Below the pieces are notes generated by a model. The model had not been told where the DNA came from. It was given only the letters and a program-made list of their open reading frames with translations, and ran no database searches. A stretch of DNA of 9,730 nt, taken from JACQXX01 sp964639175 (GTDB lineage Bacteria; Acidobacteriota; Blastocatellia; Chloracidobacteriales; Chloracidobacteriaceae). Where the stretch lies: assembly GCA_964639175.1 (NCBI GenBank), contig CAZXCE010000310.1, forward strand, positions 1 through 9,730, given 5' to 3'. The position numbers and the translations under genes are program-made. Numbering within the stretch: position 1 is the stretch's first letter; each line of letters opens with the position of its first letter. Shown here in pieces: positions 1 to 7,099 of the stretch.

Positions 1-186
1 CGGAACTAACTTTTCATCCCGGCTGTCCAGCTTTAACTTGAGCGGCACATAGATTTCACCCAACAACAACGGACGGTTGTCTTTCAGGCTCGGAAGGCCA
101 AGAAACTCAATTGCCTCATATTTTTGAGCGATAGAGGCACGATAGCGTTCTTCCAAAGCTTGTTGTTGTGGGGTGAGCGATGCCAT
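1..186 (-). CDS. N-terminus of a probable NACHT-type NTPase (partial, cut by window edge)
   Basis: A frame opens at ATG 186 and runs 62 codons to the left edge without a stop. The protein begins MASLTPQQQALEERYRASIA and contains a stretch ending LLLGEIYVPLKL. A short helical lead-in (YRxxxxxKYExIEFLGL) followed by a 'L.L..(I/V)(Y/F)VPL' strand is, to my knowledge, common just ahead of the NACHT ATPase in large bacterial NACHT proteins. No Walker motif is inside the window, so the NACHT assignment is inference from this lead-in only. The gene starts 9 bases after the stop of the KAP NTPase gene, so the two are almost certainly co-transcribed and probably translationally coupled. Its Shine-Dalgarno sequence is weak, with only a TAGGG overlapping the upstream stop. 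It could instead be another protein type sharing this N-terminus. Confidence 0.5.
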   Translation of the reverse strand, partial: MASLTPQQQALEERYRASIAQKYEAIEFLGLPSLKDNRPLLLGEIYVPLKLKLDSRDEKLVP

Positions 187-195
187 ATGGAAACC

Positions 196-1647
196 CTATG
201 CCTTACCAGTTCGAATCAGGTGCTTTTGAATGAAAGGCCCTTTGGGGGGAAGTTGCTGATCTTTGAAGAGTTCATAAATGAGTTGAGCGATCCAGAAGGG
301 GCGCGAAAGGATTTTGGGCGGTCCGAGGATATCCCCTTGTGGATTGGTATATTTCGGAGACGGTAACGCGCTAACCCCGCCGTTGGCAATAGCTGAAAGT
401 TCACGCACCGGGTAGGGGATTTCCAAATCGTGGAAGAGGAAATCAAGTTGATAGGTAGCGTCTAATGTGCAAAACCGCTCAAGATGCTCAACATAAAAGG
501 CCGGTTCCTGTTCGATTTTACGGAAGATCGGTTCTTCAAACTGACCAAGGTAATTCAAAATGATCGTGACTCGCCAATCAAATGAATTCTCAAATGGATT
601 TTGCTTCGCGAGCATTTTGAGATAGAGCTTCCAGGCGGAGACGAAGGATTTGATTTTGCGCGGGTTGTGCGGCAGGTTTTGGTCCAGGGCGGTTATCAAG
701 TCAGGCCATTTCGCCAGAGGTAACCCAAATTTAGTTTCCAGAAGTTGGACCAAATCAGCCTCGTGGTTGAAGTTCACCGAAGCGGTCACAAAATCCTGAG
801 TGTTTTTGGGCACTGGCAGCAACAAAAGATTCTGAAACATCTTGTTGAGGTAATTTCGAGCCAGCGGGCGACAGGAATGCGAATCATCACTTTTGGACAA
901 GACTCTGGCAATGGTTCCTTCGAGGTGTTCCTGATCTATCCCCAGCACAAACACACAATTATGGGCGTTGAGGTACAGTTTTAAGGCTTCAAGCAATCGG
1001 TAGGCGACTTCTCCTTCGCACCGATCCAAATCATCAATGAAAATCACAAGGCGGCCTTTGGTGCCACCAAGTGACTTGATGATCGTTTCAATCGCATCTT
1101 CAAAAAAACTCCGAAAATTTTGTGATGAAAGTGGCGTCATGAGGTGTTCAGCTTCATATTCGCGTCCACGTTTCATAATGCTGTCGGCACTTGGAATTAT
1201 GTCCTTTGCAAGATTGCTGAGAGTGTTAACCATAGAATAAACCACCACATCCCCAATTTTCCCGGCACCCTCTTTGAACTTATCAAGACGAGTAAAATGT
1301 AAGCGAATTTCGTGAAGCAATGCGACCAGTGGCGACTGTTCAAACTGGTGTTGCCAGGGATTAAACCAGACCGTTTCAAAGACATATTCAGAGTTTGCCG
1401 GGAGGTTGTTTTGAACCCAATCCCGAATTTCCACCTGTGCCGCCGTATCTTCTGGAATCTCCCACGGTCCACCAAGATAGGCTCGCAGCTTCTTCAAAAA
1501 GCTTGTTTTCCCAGAACCCCAGGTACCGCAAATTCCGATCACGTAGGGGGGATGGCAACTGCGAATCAAATCGCCTACGTGTTGGGCAAGACTGCGATGG
1601 TCCAGATGGTCAACCAGAGTCGGCTCGTCGTTGGGAATGTTTGACAT
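196..1647 (-). CDS. KAP-family P-loop NTPase
   Basis: This is a 483-residue protein of the KAP family, a STAND-like P-loop NTPase group that includes PifA of plasmid F. Visible motifs: Walker A GTWGSGKTS (residues 41-49), the family's FNPWQHQ block (95-101), Walker B LVIFIDDLDRC (200-210), VFVLGIDQEHL after it (232-242), and YLNKMFQ (266-272). Many KAP proteins carry a membrane insert between Walker A and B; here that interval has only a mildly hydrophobic stretch (about 134-152), so the protein looks cytosolic. The frame stays open to an ATG at 1824, but I chose ATG 1647. It has GAGG four bases upstream, it begins just before the conserved lead-in (DEPTLVDHLDHRSLAQHV), and the longer form would run through repeat hairpins and a promoter-like site. 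It is followed 9 bases later by the NACHT-like gene. ATP-driven conformational signalling is expected from the family; the trigger and effector are unknown. Confidence 0.88.
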   Translation of the reverse strand: MSNIPNDEPTLVDHLDHRSLAQHVGDLIRSCHPPYVIGICGTWGSGKTSFLKKLRAYLGGPWEIPEDTAAQVEIRDWVQNNLPANSEYVFETVWFNPWQHQFEQSPLVALLHEIRLHFTRLDKFKEGAGKIGDVVVYSMVNTLSNLAKDIIPSADSIMKRGREYEAEHLMTPLSSQNFRSFFEDAIETIIKSLGGTKGRLVIFIDDLDRCEGEVAYRLLEALKLYLNAHNCVFVLGIDQEHLEGTIARVLSKSDDSHSCRPLARNYLNKMFQNLLLLPVPKNTQDFVTASVNFNHEADLVQLLETKFGLPLAKWPDLITALDQNLPHNPRKIKSFVSAWKLYLKMLAKQNPFENSFDWRVTIILNYLGQFEEPIFRKIEQEPAFYVEHLERFCTLDATYQLDFLFHDLEIPYPVRELSAIANGGVSALPSPKYTNPQGDILGPPKILSRPFWIAQLIYELFKDQQLPPKGPFIQKHLIRTGKA

Positions 1648-1695
1648 TGCACCTCGCAAATTGTGGGGAAGATTTTGTAGATTTGGATGAAGGGT

Positions 1696-1724
1696 AATGT
1701 ACGGCTTTCCACCCATTGGGTCAA
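1696..1724 (-). promoter_or_regulatory. Candidate sigma70-type promoter of the KAP operon
   Basis: Read on the minus strand, TTGACC (1724-1719) is followed after exactly 17 bases by TACATT (1701-1696). That matches a -35/-10 pair with 5/6 and 4/6 consensus bases. The start of transcription would fall near 1689, giving a leader of about 42 bases before ATG 1647. It would place the longer alternative starts (1716 and 1824) inside or upstream of the promoter. This is pattern matching only. Confidence 0.35.
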
Positions 1725-1775
1725 CCTGAGCCGAATCAATTCTCCCCACAGTTTCTTTCAGAATGAGCGGCTCAG

Positions 1776-1846
1776 TCAGTGCCACCCGTGTCAGTGGGTG
1801 GGCTTGAGTTGATCCCAAACCCACCCGCTCACGCAGGTGGTACTGA
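1776..1846. repeat. Inverted pair of REP-like hairpin repeats
   Basis: Two 33-base units face each other around a 5-base spacer: unit A at 1776-1808 on plus and unit B at 1846-1814 on minus. They match at 26 of 33 positions. Both begin TCAGT(G/A)CCACC and end GGGTGGG(C/T)TTG. Each unit alone folds into an 8-pair stem with a 4-base loop (GTCA in A, GTGA in B). Every difference inside the stems keeps a Watson-Crick or G-U pair. That fits a dispersed structured repeat (REP/BIME type). The pair lies upstream of the probable KAP promoter. Confidence 0.65.
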
Positions 1847-2002
1847 CAAGTCCTTTATTCTCAATACCGACCTGGCACAACGCAAAATCAAGTAGAAGCA
1901 GAACTACTTGCCAGCAAACTCGAAGGCGAGATTTGGGAACACATAAGATGCTCGATGGAGTTTCCCTACTTAACCCAATGTAATGCAATTGTTTACGTGG
2001 CT

Positions 2003-2016
2003 GTCAACGCGTTGAC
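2003..2016. promoter_or_regulatory. 14-base perfect palindrome, possible operator
   Basis: GTCAACGCGTTGAC is a perfect inverted repeat with no spacer, located 28 bases beyond the stop of the flavoprotein gene and upstream of the KAP gene. It contains TTGAC on both strands. On minus, TTGACA (2007-2002) precedes TACATT (1982-1977) with a long 19-base spacer. The symmetry resembles a dimeric-regulator site, but no regulator gene is in the window. There is no T-run, so it is not a terminator. Confidence 0.25.
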
Positions 2017-2043
2017 ACTTTTAAGAAAAATACCCTGGAAAGT

Positions 2044-2958
2044 TTAATCATCAAGGTGAAGAGCCTTCAAAATAGCCCGTGCAACACGGAATCCATCGTT
2101 CACAAGCTGGTCGTGCTCAGCATAGTGGATTCCAGTGACGGTTCCGGCCTGATAAACAAAGGGTGATTGAGGTGGATCGGGAACTATTTGGACTTTAAGT
2201 GGTATTTTCCCATCCGCAGCTTCAGTCGCCAGGAACAGAAAGTCACAGGGCAGATCTCGCAATATAGTTCCCTGACGGCAGGTTATTCCAGCGATGGTGC
2301 GCTCGGTGGTTGGTCGGATGAAGCTTACTAAATCGGTGCTCTCCAGAACTTGAATATTGGGTTCCTGGTTCAGCCGGTGGGCTAACGTGGTTCGTTTCAG
2401 GTTCATTTGTGGCTGAGGGCACACAATCGTAACCTGGTTGGTGAACCTGGACACAATCAAAGCCTGTTCAACTGCCCAATCTCCGCTGCCAACCACAACC
2501 ACTTTCTTTCCCCGGCAGAAAATGGCATCTGACCAGGCACAAATACTGGTTGCGTACCCCATCAATGATTCAAGCTCCTGCATTGGCTGGGGATAGGAAA
2601 ATGGCGGGCACAGGTAAGGGCAATAGATGAGATATTGCGATGAGTAGGTGTACGTATTTTCCTCATCCTTGAGCGTAAGGCCAGGTTGATCACGTTCCAC
2701 AAACCGGTTTGGGAAACTCAGCAGGGTGAAAACCTGAGCGTGGTGATAAATCTGGTCCATCACATCCGAAAATTCCGAACCCGTAAGCTCAGTCTGATTG
2801 AATGAAGTTGGGTCAATCGAGAGCAGCCCACAGATTGGGCGTTCATTGAGCAACTCAACTTTGGCCACCGAAACGCCACGTTCAGCCAGCGTTTTGGCTG
2901 CGGCCAGCCCTGTCAAATTACTGCCTAAAATAATGACCTGAAAACTCTTTTCTATCAT
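2044..2958 (-). CDS. Thioredoxin-reductase-like FAD/NAD(P) flavoprotein with degenerate active site
   Basis: A 304-residue protein with the two-dinucleotide-fold architecture of the thioredoxin reductase family, and about the family's usual length. The N-terminal FAD fold starts VIILGSNLTGLAAA (12-17 GSNLTG replaces GxGxxG). The NAD(P)H fold is KKVVVVGSGDWAVEQAL (151-167). The block that holds the redox-active CATC in thioredoxin reductases reads CAWSD (140-144), so the first Cys is kept and the second is Ser. The C-terminal FAD motif AGD is AGT (271-273). It therefore cannot do the normal dithiol chemistry and may bind FAD weakly; it could be a dithiol-independent relative or a decaying gene. 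ATG 2958 is chosen because AGGAG lies six bases upstream (2969-2965); the ATG at 2988 has no such site. The start overlaps the SRPBCC frame by 41 bases, suggesting an old operon. Confidence 0.8.
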   Translation of the reverse strand: MIEKSFQVIILGSNLTGLAAAKTLAERGVSVAKVELLNERPICGLLSIDPTSFNQTELTGSEFSDVMDQIYHHAQVFTLLSFPNRFVERDQPGLTLKDEENTYTYSSQYLIYCPYLCPPFSYPQPMQELESLMGYATSICAWSDAIFCRGKKVVVVGSGDWAVEQALIVSRFTNQVTIVCPQPQMNLKRTTLAHRLNQEPNIQVLESTDLVSFIRPTTERTIAGITCRQGTILRDLPCDFLFLATEAADGKIPLKVQIVPDPPQSPFVYQAGTVTGIHYAEHDQLVNDGFRVARAILKALHLDD

Positions 2959-3247
2959 TGAGTTCTCCTGTTTTTTCCAGCGCTTCACACCGGTTTTTGA
3001 TAATGCCCAGGATGTTATTTTGAATGTCGCGCATGATCGCGTTGGTCCACCATCCAGCGTAGAAATTAAAGCGCGTCGAAAGCCGGTGGTGGCTACTCAG
3101 GTGCAAAATGACCTGATTGTGACCGACCGGCTCCAGCCAGTAGGTGCCATCCAGAACATCAAAAAACGGCCCGCCAACGGTGACGTGTTCGTCCAGCGTC
3201 GTCGGAGGGATTGACGCGGTATCAGCCTTGATCGTGAACGCCAGCCT
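2918..3247 (-). pseudogene. C-terminal part of an SRPBCC-domain protein, 5' end lost
   Basis: The minus frame ending at TAA 2920-2918 encodes RLAFTIKADTASIPPTTLDE and then a region with GGPFFDVLDGTYW, HLSSHHRLSTRF and AGWWTNAIMRDIQNNILGII. I recognise this as the end of an SRPBCC (START/Bet v1-like ligand-binding fold) protein. In relatives, as I recall them, this block follows an N-terminal membrane part and the first half of the SRPBCC fold. Family-like sequence begins exactly at the inner edge of the 3245-3322 palindrome; upstream the frame runs through the palindrome and stops at 3331-3329. No ATG, GTG or TTG occurs before TTG 3106, so no good start remains. About 110 residues survive. 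The stop overlaps the flavoprotein start by 41 bases. I infer a truncated relic; the alternative is a still-translated C-terminal fragment. Confidence 0.72.
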
Positions 3248-3322
3248 GGGAACGCCGGCATCCTGCCGGCAACTGATTGGATCTGAACTGCCTGGTGCCG
3301 GCAGGATGCCGGCGTTCCCAGG
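3245..3322. repeat. Palindromic REP/MITE-like element with 27-base perfect inverted arms
   Basis: The left arm 3245-3271 (begins CCTGGGAACGCCGGCATCC) and right arm 3296-3322 are exact reverse complements over 27 bases, with a 24-base spacer. Each arm contains its own smaller stem, GCCGGCA-TCC-TGCCGGC, so the element is a nested palindrome. It encodes nothing convincing. It separates two gene remnants that both lack their 5' ends. Nested GC-rich palindromes of this size are typical of REP-type or miniature transposable elements; which family it belongs to is not known to me. Confidence 0.85.
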
Positions 3323-3332
3323 AAATATTTAA

Positions 3333-3647
3333 GTGTTTGAAGATGAGCCGGGCGATACCTTGCTTAATCCAGTTCTATTAATCGAAGTGCTTTCACACTC
3401 AACCAAAAATTATGATCGTGGTGAGAAATTCGAACTGTTCCGAATGATTGAGACAGTTCGCGAATACCTGCTGATTTCGCAAGAAAAATGTCATGGTGCG
3501 TATGTTGTGAAGCAATCGCCAGATCAATGGGTGATGACGGAAACGAATCATCTGGAATCTATGCTTTGTCTGGTAACACTCAATTGTGAGCTTCCAGTTC
3601 AGACAATATATCACAACGTGACATTTCCTGACGCTGCAATTGGGTAA
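3333..3647 (+). pseudogene. Uma2-family (PD-(D/E)xK fold) nuclease, C-terminal half only
   Basis: The frame encodes VFEDEPGDTLLNPVLLIEVL, then STKNYDRGEKFELFRMIETVREYLLIS. This is the unmistakable second half of the Uma2/DUF820 family. Glu18 (in IEVLS) and Lys32 (in RGEKF) are the retained candidate catalytic residues, counting from GTG 3333. The N-terminal half, about 80-90 residues in full-length members of roughly 190, is missing and with it the acidic residue of the PD motif. A TAA at 3330-3332 blocks any upstream extension, and homology begins only 11 bases after the palindromic element. GTG 3333 has no Shine-Dalgarno sequence. I call it a relic; the rest of the frame is clean, with no frameshift or internal stop, so truncation looks recent. 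Full Uma2 genes are abundant and often mobile in cyanobacteria and other large bacterial genomes. Confidence 0.82.
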
Positions 3648-3670
3648 GGAAAAGAACCGACCAAAACAGA

Positions 3671-3714
3671 CTGGGCTGAAAAAGTCGGAGGTGCCCTTCG
3701 CTTCTTCAGCCCAG
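3671..3714. terminator. Stem-loop between convergent genes, probable bidirectional terminator
   Basis: CTGGGCTGAA (3671-3680) pairs perfectly with TTCAGCCCAG (3705-3714). After one A-C mismatch, AAG/CTT adds three more pairs, leaving a 16-base loop. It sits 24 bases after the Uma2 remnant's stop and 46 bases beyond the stop of the convergent exported-protein gene. On the minus strand the stem is followed by TCTGTTTTGG, a poor T-run; on plus there is none. Position favours a terminator, tail quality does not. Confidence 0.45.
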
Positions 3715-3760
3715 AGATGCTGTCAGTTTGGTTAGCGCCAAGCTGGTACGGGGAATGCGG

Positions 3761-6700
3761 TTACTGAACGGTAAAGACCACCGGTGCTGAAGCCACGCCG
3801 TTTGGATTGCGAATCACCAGGACCGCAATTGTGCCTTCGGTCAAAATCTGGCTGACGGTTCGATCTCCGGGCACGCTCCGAGTGGTTGGTTTGACAATCG
3901 CTGTTTGGCGACCAACCGCCAGATCAAATGTTTCGGTCACTCCACCCACTCTTACCACCAGTTTGGCGCCGGATAAAATATTGGCATTGGTGGCAGTAAA
4001 GATGAGTTTCCCGCTCTTTTTGAGTTTTGGTGCTGAGAGAATGGAAGGCGGTCGGGCAACTGTAAAATCAGCCGCACTCATGGCCATCCCCTCATTGCCA
4101 TTGGAATCCCGAAGCATAATCTGGATTCTGGCTTTCGTTGTGTTGAGGTCATTTGGAACCTCCCAGGCCAGAGTTCGCACATCGGCTGAGATTCCGGTCA
4201 GCACCACGATTGGAAATGTCGTGCCGCTGTCGGTTGAGAGCCGGAGTTCCTGGCTGGTAACTTCCAGATTGTCGGAGGTAGTCCATTCAATACGTTCATA
4301 TCGGCTGCCAGCCGCAATCGCTTCGCCGCCATTTGGTTTGATCAGGCGGACCAGGGGCGGTGTGGTATCGGTGATGGTCACCGATGTGCCCTGAGTGTTA
4401 TTGGTTTCACTGACTTCGTCCACCGTGTTATCTGCATCAGTGACAACTCCAATAAACAGTGTATCCTGGGCGACTGGCAGTTGAGGGAGGTTCACCATAA
4501 CCTGGACTGGTGCGGTTTGACCGGCTGCAATGGCACCAATGGTCTGAGCCAGCATGACAACATCATTGCCGTCTCCAATCTGATTGTCAGCCGATGCCAC
4601 AAACTCGCACCGTGAACTACCAGCCGCCAGATTGCCTTGATTCCGAATCACCACTGAGATTTTTACCTTATCGCCAATTGCTCCTTCGTCAGGAGTGACC
4701 GTCAGTGAATCAACTGCCAAATCTGCCATCTCCCCAACCGTAAATCTTGCCACCCCCGTGTTGTTATTTTCATTGCTTTCAGTAAGCTGGCGGGTTGCAT
4801 CCGCCACGACGCCTAAAAAGTACCTGCCATTGGAAACCGTTGACGGAACAGTCACCATTCCCGAAACCGAGACCGACGCATTCGCTTCAATGGCGGGCGT
4901 CGTAAGGGTTCCGATTAAAGTATCATTTTCAGAAATGGTATTGTTGGTTGAAAGATAGAGTTGACTCACGGATTGTCCGGCGCCTTCAGTGCCACGATTG
5001 GTCACCTTGAATGAAACTGAAACCGGGGCACCCTGAATGGCACCCGAAGGAGAGACATTCAACTCCGCAATGGATAAATCAAGTTTGGCATTTCCCGGCA
5101 CCGTCAATGTGACTTGGGAAGACGCCGTATTATTAGATTCGCTGGCCTCCGCCACTACGTTCTCAGCGTCGGCAATGACTCCGATATACATGGTCCCGCT
5201 GGCTGGTGTTGTTGGAAGATCAACCTGAACCTGAATCTGGTCGCTGGTTTGCGCTCCGAGGGATGGAATGCTGACGGTTGTCAGTTGCATATCGCTGGGG
5301 TCAATCAACTGGTTGGTCGAGTACACCACCCGCGCCCTGGTTTGAGGTGCAACCGACATCCCGGTATTGGCAATATTGAAACTCACCGCAACCTGGCTAC
5401 CAGGGGCTGGTGTGATTGGTACGACTTCCAGATTTTGAACCGTCAGGTCAGGATTCCCAGATTCAACTGGCACTTCATCAGAAAACTCCGAGGTGTTTCC
5501 CTGATCGTCGGTAAACGTTGCTGAAATCGTAGACTGGTCTTCAGGTTTGGTAACGGTCACCACAAACGTAGAGCTTACTGGAACCACATCTAAAAAAATC
5601 TGATTGGGCTGAGCATTGGTGCCACCAGGGAACGTGGCAAATACTTCGATATTTCCTTTTACACCAGAAGGACCATAGCGACCATTGATGGTCAGTTGCC
5701 CACCCACGGTGGTCAAATTGGTGATGACTGGCGTATTGAGTAATTCGTTTGGACCTTTATCTGAGTCATTTTCATCGTTTTCAGTCGGGCCCACATCACC
5801 AAGATCAATCCCAGGTTTACTGTTTCCAAAGATGCTGTTTTGGGAAATTGTATTGCGAAGGGTGGTGGCATCCTTGACGTCTGTTCCAACTTTGACCCCG
5901 CTTCCTCCATTAAAAGCAATGGTATTGGCGGTGGTACCCGCTGTTCCGCCAATCGTCGTCTGTGAAGCGCCACCCGCGATCCGAATCCCATCTTCACCAT
6001 TCCCAAGATTGGCGTGTGAGGCATTGGTCCCGATCATATTTGCCTGAATGGTATTTAAAGTTGTTGTAGTCCCAACCAGCAGAATGCCATGCCCAACATT
6101 CCCACCAATAAAATTGCCACTCGACATTTCATCTGAAGCCATCCCCACTTGCGTGCCAGTCGCCTTATTCTGGATGACTATTCCATGATTCCCATTTCCG
6201 ATTTTCTCCGTTAACAATCGGTTCAACCCAATGATATTATTGAGGATCTGGTTGGATTTGGTATTTGCCCCGTCAATAAAAATGCCGTTGCTGGTATTGC
6301 CGGAAATAATATTTCGGCTAATGAGGGCGGGGCCGCCGATGACGTTGTTTGAAGCCCCGTTGGTGATTGATATCCCGGTGGCATTGCTGGGGCTTGCGGC
6401 GCTGAAAGCGGTGCTGTCTGTGCCGATATAGCAGCCTTCAACCCGATTTCCAGTTGCCTTGGCGCCGGTTATCAGGATTCCGGTTCCCTTCCCACCGTTG
6501 ATTCCCACTCCGCGAATAACACTCTGACTGGTGGTGATGGTCAGGACCGAAGTAACGCGTAGATCTGATCCATCAATGAAAATGTCTGGACCATTGAGAT
6601 TTGGGTCAATGCCCGAATTGTCAGCCTGTGTGGTTCCATCAATCGTGGTTGCATTTGGAACCGGTGGCAACGGCGAATTGAGTTTGATGACAAACGGCCC

Positions 6701-7051
6701 ACTATTAAAACCAGGGATATCAAATTCGATGGTGTTTGCCCCGCCGTTGGTCGTCGCATTGAGAAGCGCATTCCGGAGCGAACCAGAACCGGAGTCATCC
6801 ACGTTGGTCACAAGAATCCTGGCTCGACGGTTTATGGGTGAGGTGGAGCTGGTTTCGAGGAAAACTGGGGCTTTTGGAGAGATTAATCCAGATGCTTCTC
6901 CCGCAGTGAGGTCTGAAGCTTTGACTGCCATGGGACCTGACCAGACAGGAGACGATTGACGGCTATAGCTTGAGGCGTGCCATCCCAGCAAAGCTGAGCA
7001 CAGCACGCCGGCTACGAAGAAAACCAGAATAAAACGGGTTTTTCTTAACAT
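3761..7051 (-). CDS. Large exported beta-helix / triple-CARDB protein
   Basis: A 1096-residue secreted or surface protein. ATG 7051 has GAGG five bases upstream and opens a classic signal peptide: MLRKTR, then a hydrophobic core at about 7-24. The frame extends upstream to 7099, but that would bury the signal peptide. Regions in order: residues 79-96 ILVTNVDDSGSGSLRNAL, the usual opening of exported beta-helix proteins; about 97-424 a right-handed parallel beta-helix with repeated NxIxG/GNxxxGI turns; about 425-525 a beta-sandwich linker; three tandem CARDB adhesion-like domains at about 534-651, 656-772 and 775-893, each ending in a (S/N)(E)(S/T)NNT-type motif; 895-998 a domain starting PPLVRLIKPNGGE; 1001-1096 a final beta domain. 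No catalytic residues, transmembrane anchor or sorting signal are seen at the C-terminus. The N-terminal region could bind or process polysaccharide, but function is unknown. Confidence 0.88.
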   Translation of the reverse strand: MLRKTRFILVFFVAGVLCSALLGWHASSYSRQSSPVWSGPMAVKASDLTAGEASGLISPKAPVFLETSSTSPINRRARILVTNVDDSGSGSLRNALLNATTNGGANTIEFDIPGFNSGPFVIKLNSPLPPVPNATTIDGTTQADNSGIDPNLNGPDIFIDGSDLRVTSVLTITTSQSVIRGVGINGGKGTGILITGAKATGNRVEGCYIGTDSTAFSAASPSNATGISITNGASNNVIGGPALISRNIISGNTSNGIFIDGANTKSNQILNNIIGLNRLLTEKIGNGNHGIVIQNKATGTQVGMASDEMSSGNFIGGNVGHGILLVGTTTTLNTIQANMIGTNASHANLGNGEDGIRIAGGASQTTIGGTAGTTANTIAFNGGSGVKVGTDVKDATTLRNTISQNSIFGNSKPGIDLGDVGPTENDENDSDKGPNELLNTPVITNLTTVGGQLTINGRYGPSGVKGNIEVFATFPGGTNAQPNQIFLDVVPVSSTFVVTVTKPEDQSTISATFTDDQGNTSEFSDEVPVESGNPDLTVQNLEVVPITPAPGSQVAVSFNIANTGMSVAPQTRARVVYSTNQLIDPSDMQLTTVSIPSLGAQTSDQIQVQVDLPTTPASGTMYIGVIADAENVVAEASESNNTASSQVTLTVPGNAKLDLSIAELNVSPSGAIQGAPVSVSFKVTNRGTEGAGQSVSQLYLSTNNTISENDTLIGTLTTPAIEANASVSVSGMVTVPSTVSNGRYFLGVVADATRQLTESNENNNTGVARFTVGEMADLAVDSLTVTPDEGAIGDKVKISVVIRNQGNLAAGSSRCEFVASADNQIGDGNDVVMLAQTIGAIAAGQTAPVQVMVNLPQLPVAQDTLFIGVVTDADNTVDEVSETNNTQGTSVTITDTTPPLVRLIKPNGGEAIAAGSRYERIEWTTSDNLEVTSQELRLSTDSGTTFPIVVLTGISADVRTLAWEVPNDLNTTKARIQIMLRDSNGNEGMAMSAADFTVARPPSILSAPKLKKSGKLIFTATNANILSGAKLVVRVGGVTETFDLAVGRQTAIVKPTTRSVPGDRTVSQILTEGTIAVLVIRNPNGVASAPVVFTVQ

Positions 7052-7099
7052 TGATACCTCGTTTTTGTGTGCGAATGGATTGAGAAAAAAGCATTTCAC

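Noticed and set aside
1648..1824. N-terminal extension of the KAP gene to ATG 1824 (59 more residues)
   Set aside because: It would translate the hairpin pair and a promoter-like site and has no family resemblance. ATG 1647 has a GAGG site and starts at the conserved lead-in.
1791..1988. 65-residue minus-strand frame upstream of the KAP gene
   Set aside because: Overlaps the repeat pair, has no ribosome site and shows no motif.
1847..2047. A 66-codon stop-free stretch on the plus strand, ending TAA at 2045-2047
   Set aside because: No start codon near its beginning, no ribosome site and no recognisable family. It is antisense to the intergenic leader and probably chance, though an eroded gene end cannot be excluded.
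3245..3322. CRISPR-like or rho-independent terminator interpretation of the palindrome
   Set aside because: There is a single unit, not an array, and no T-run follows either arm. The nested GC-rich palindrome fits a REP/MITE element better.
3807..4394. 195-residue plus-strand frame opposite the exported-protein gene
   Set aside because: It is the complement of a well-supported CARDB/beta-domain coding region, has biased composition and no motif of its own; a shadow frame.
6531..6959. 142-residue plus-strand frame
   Set aside because: Shadow of the beta-helix coding region on the other strand.
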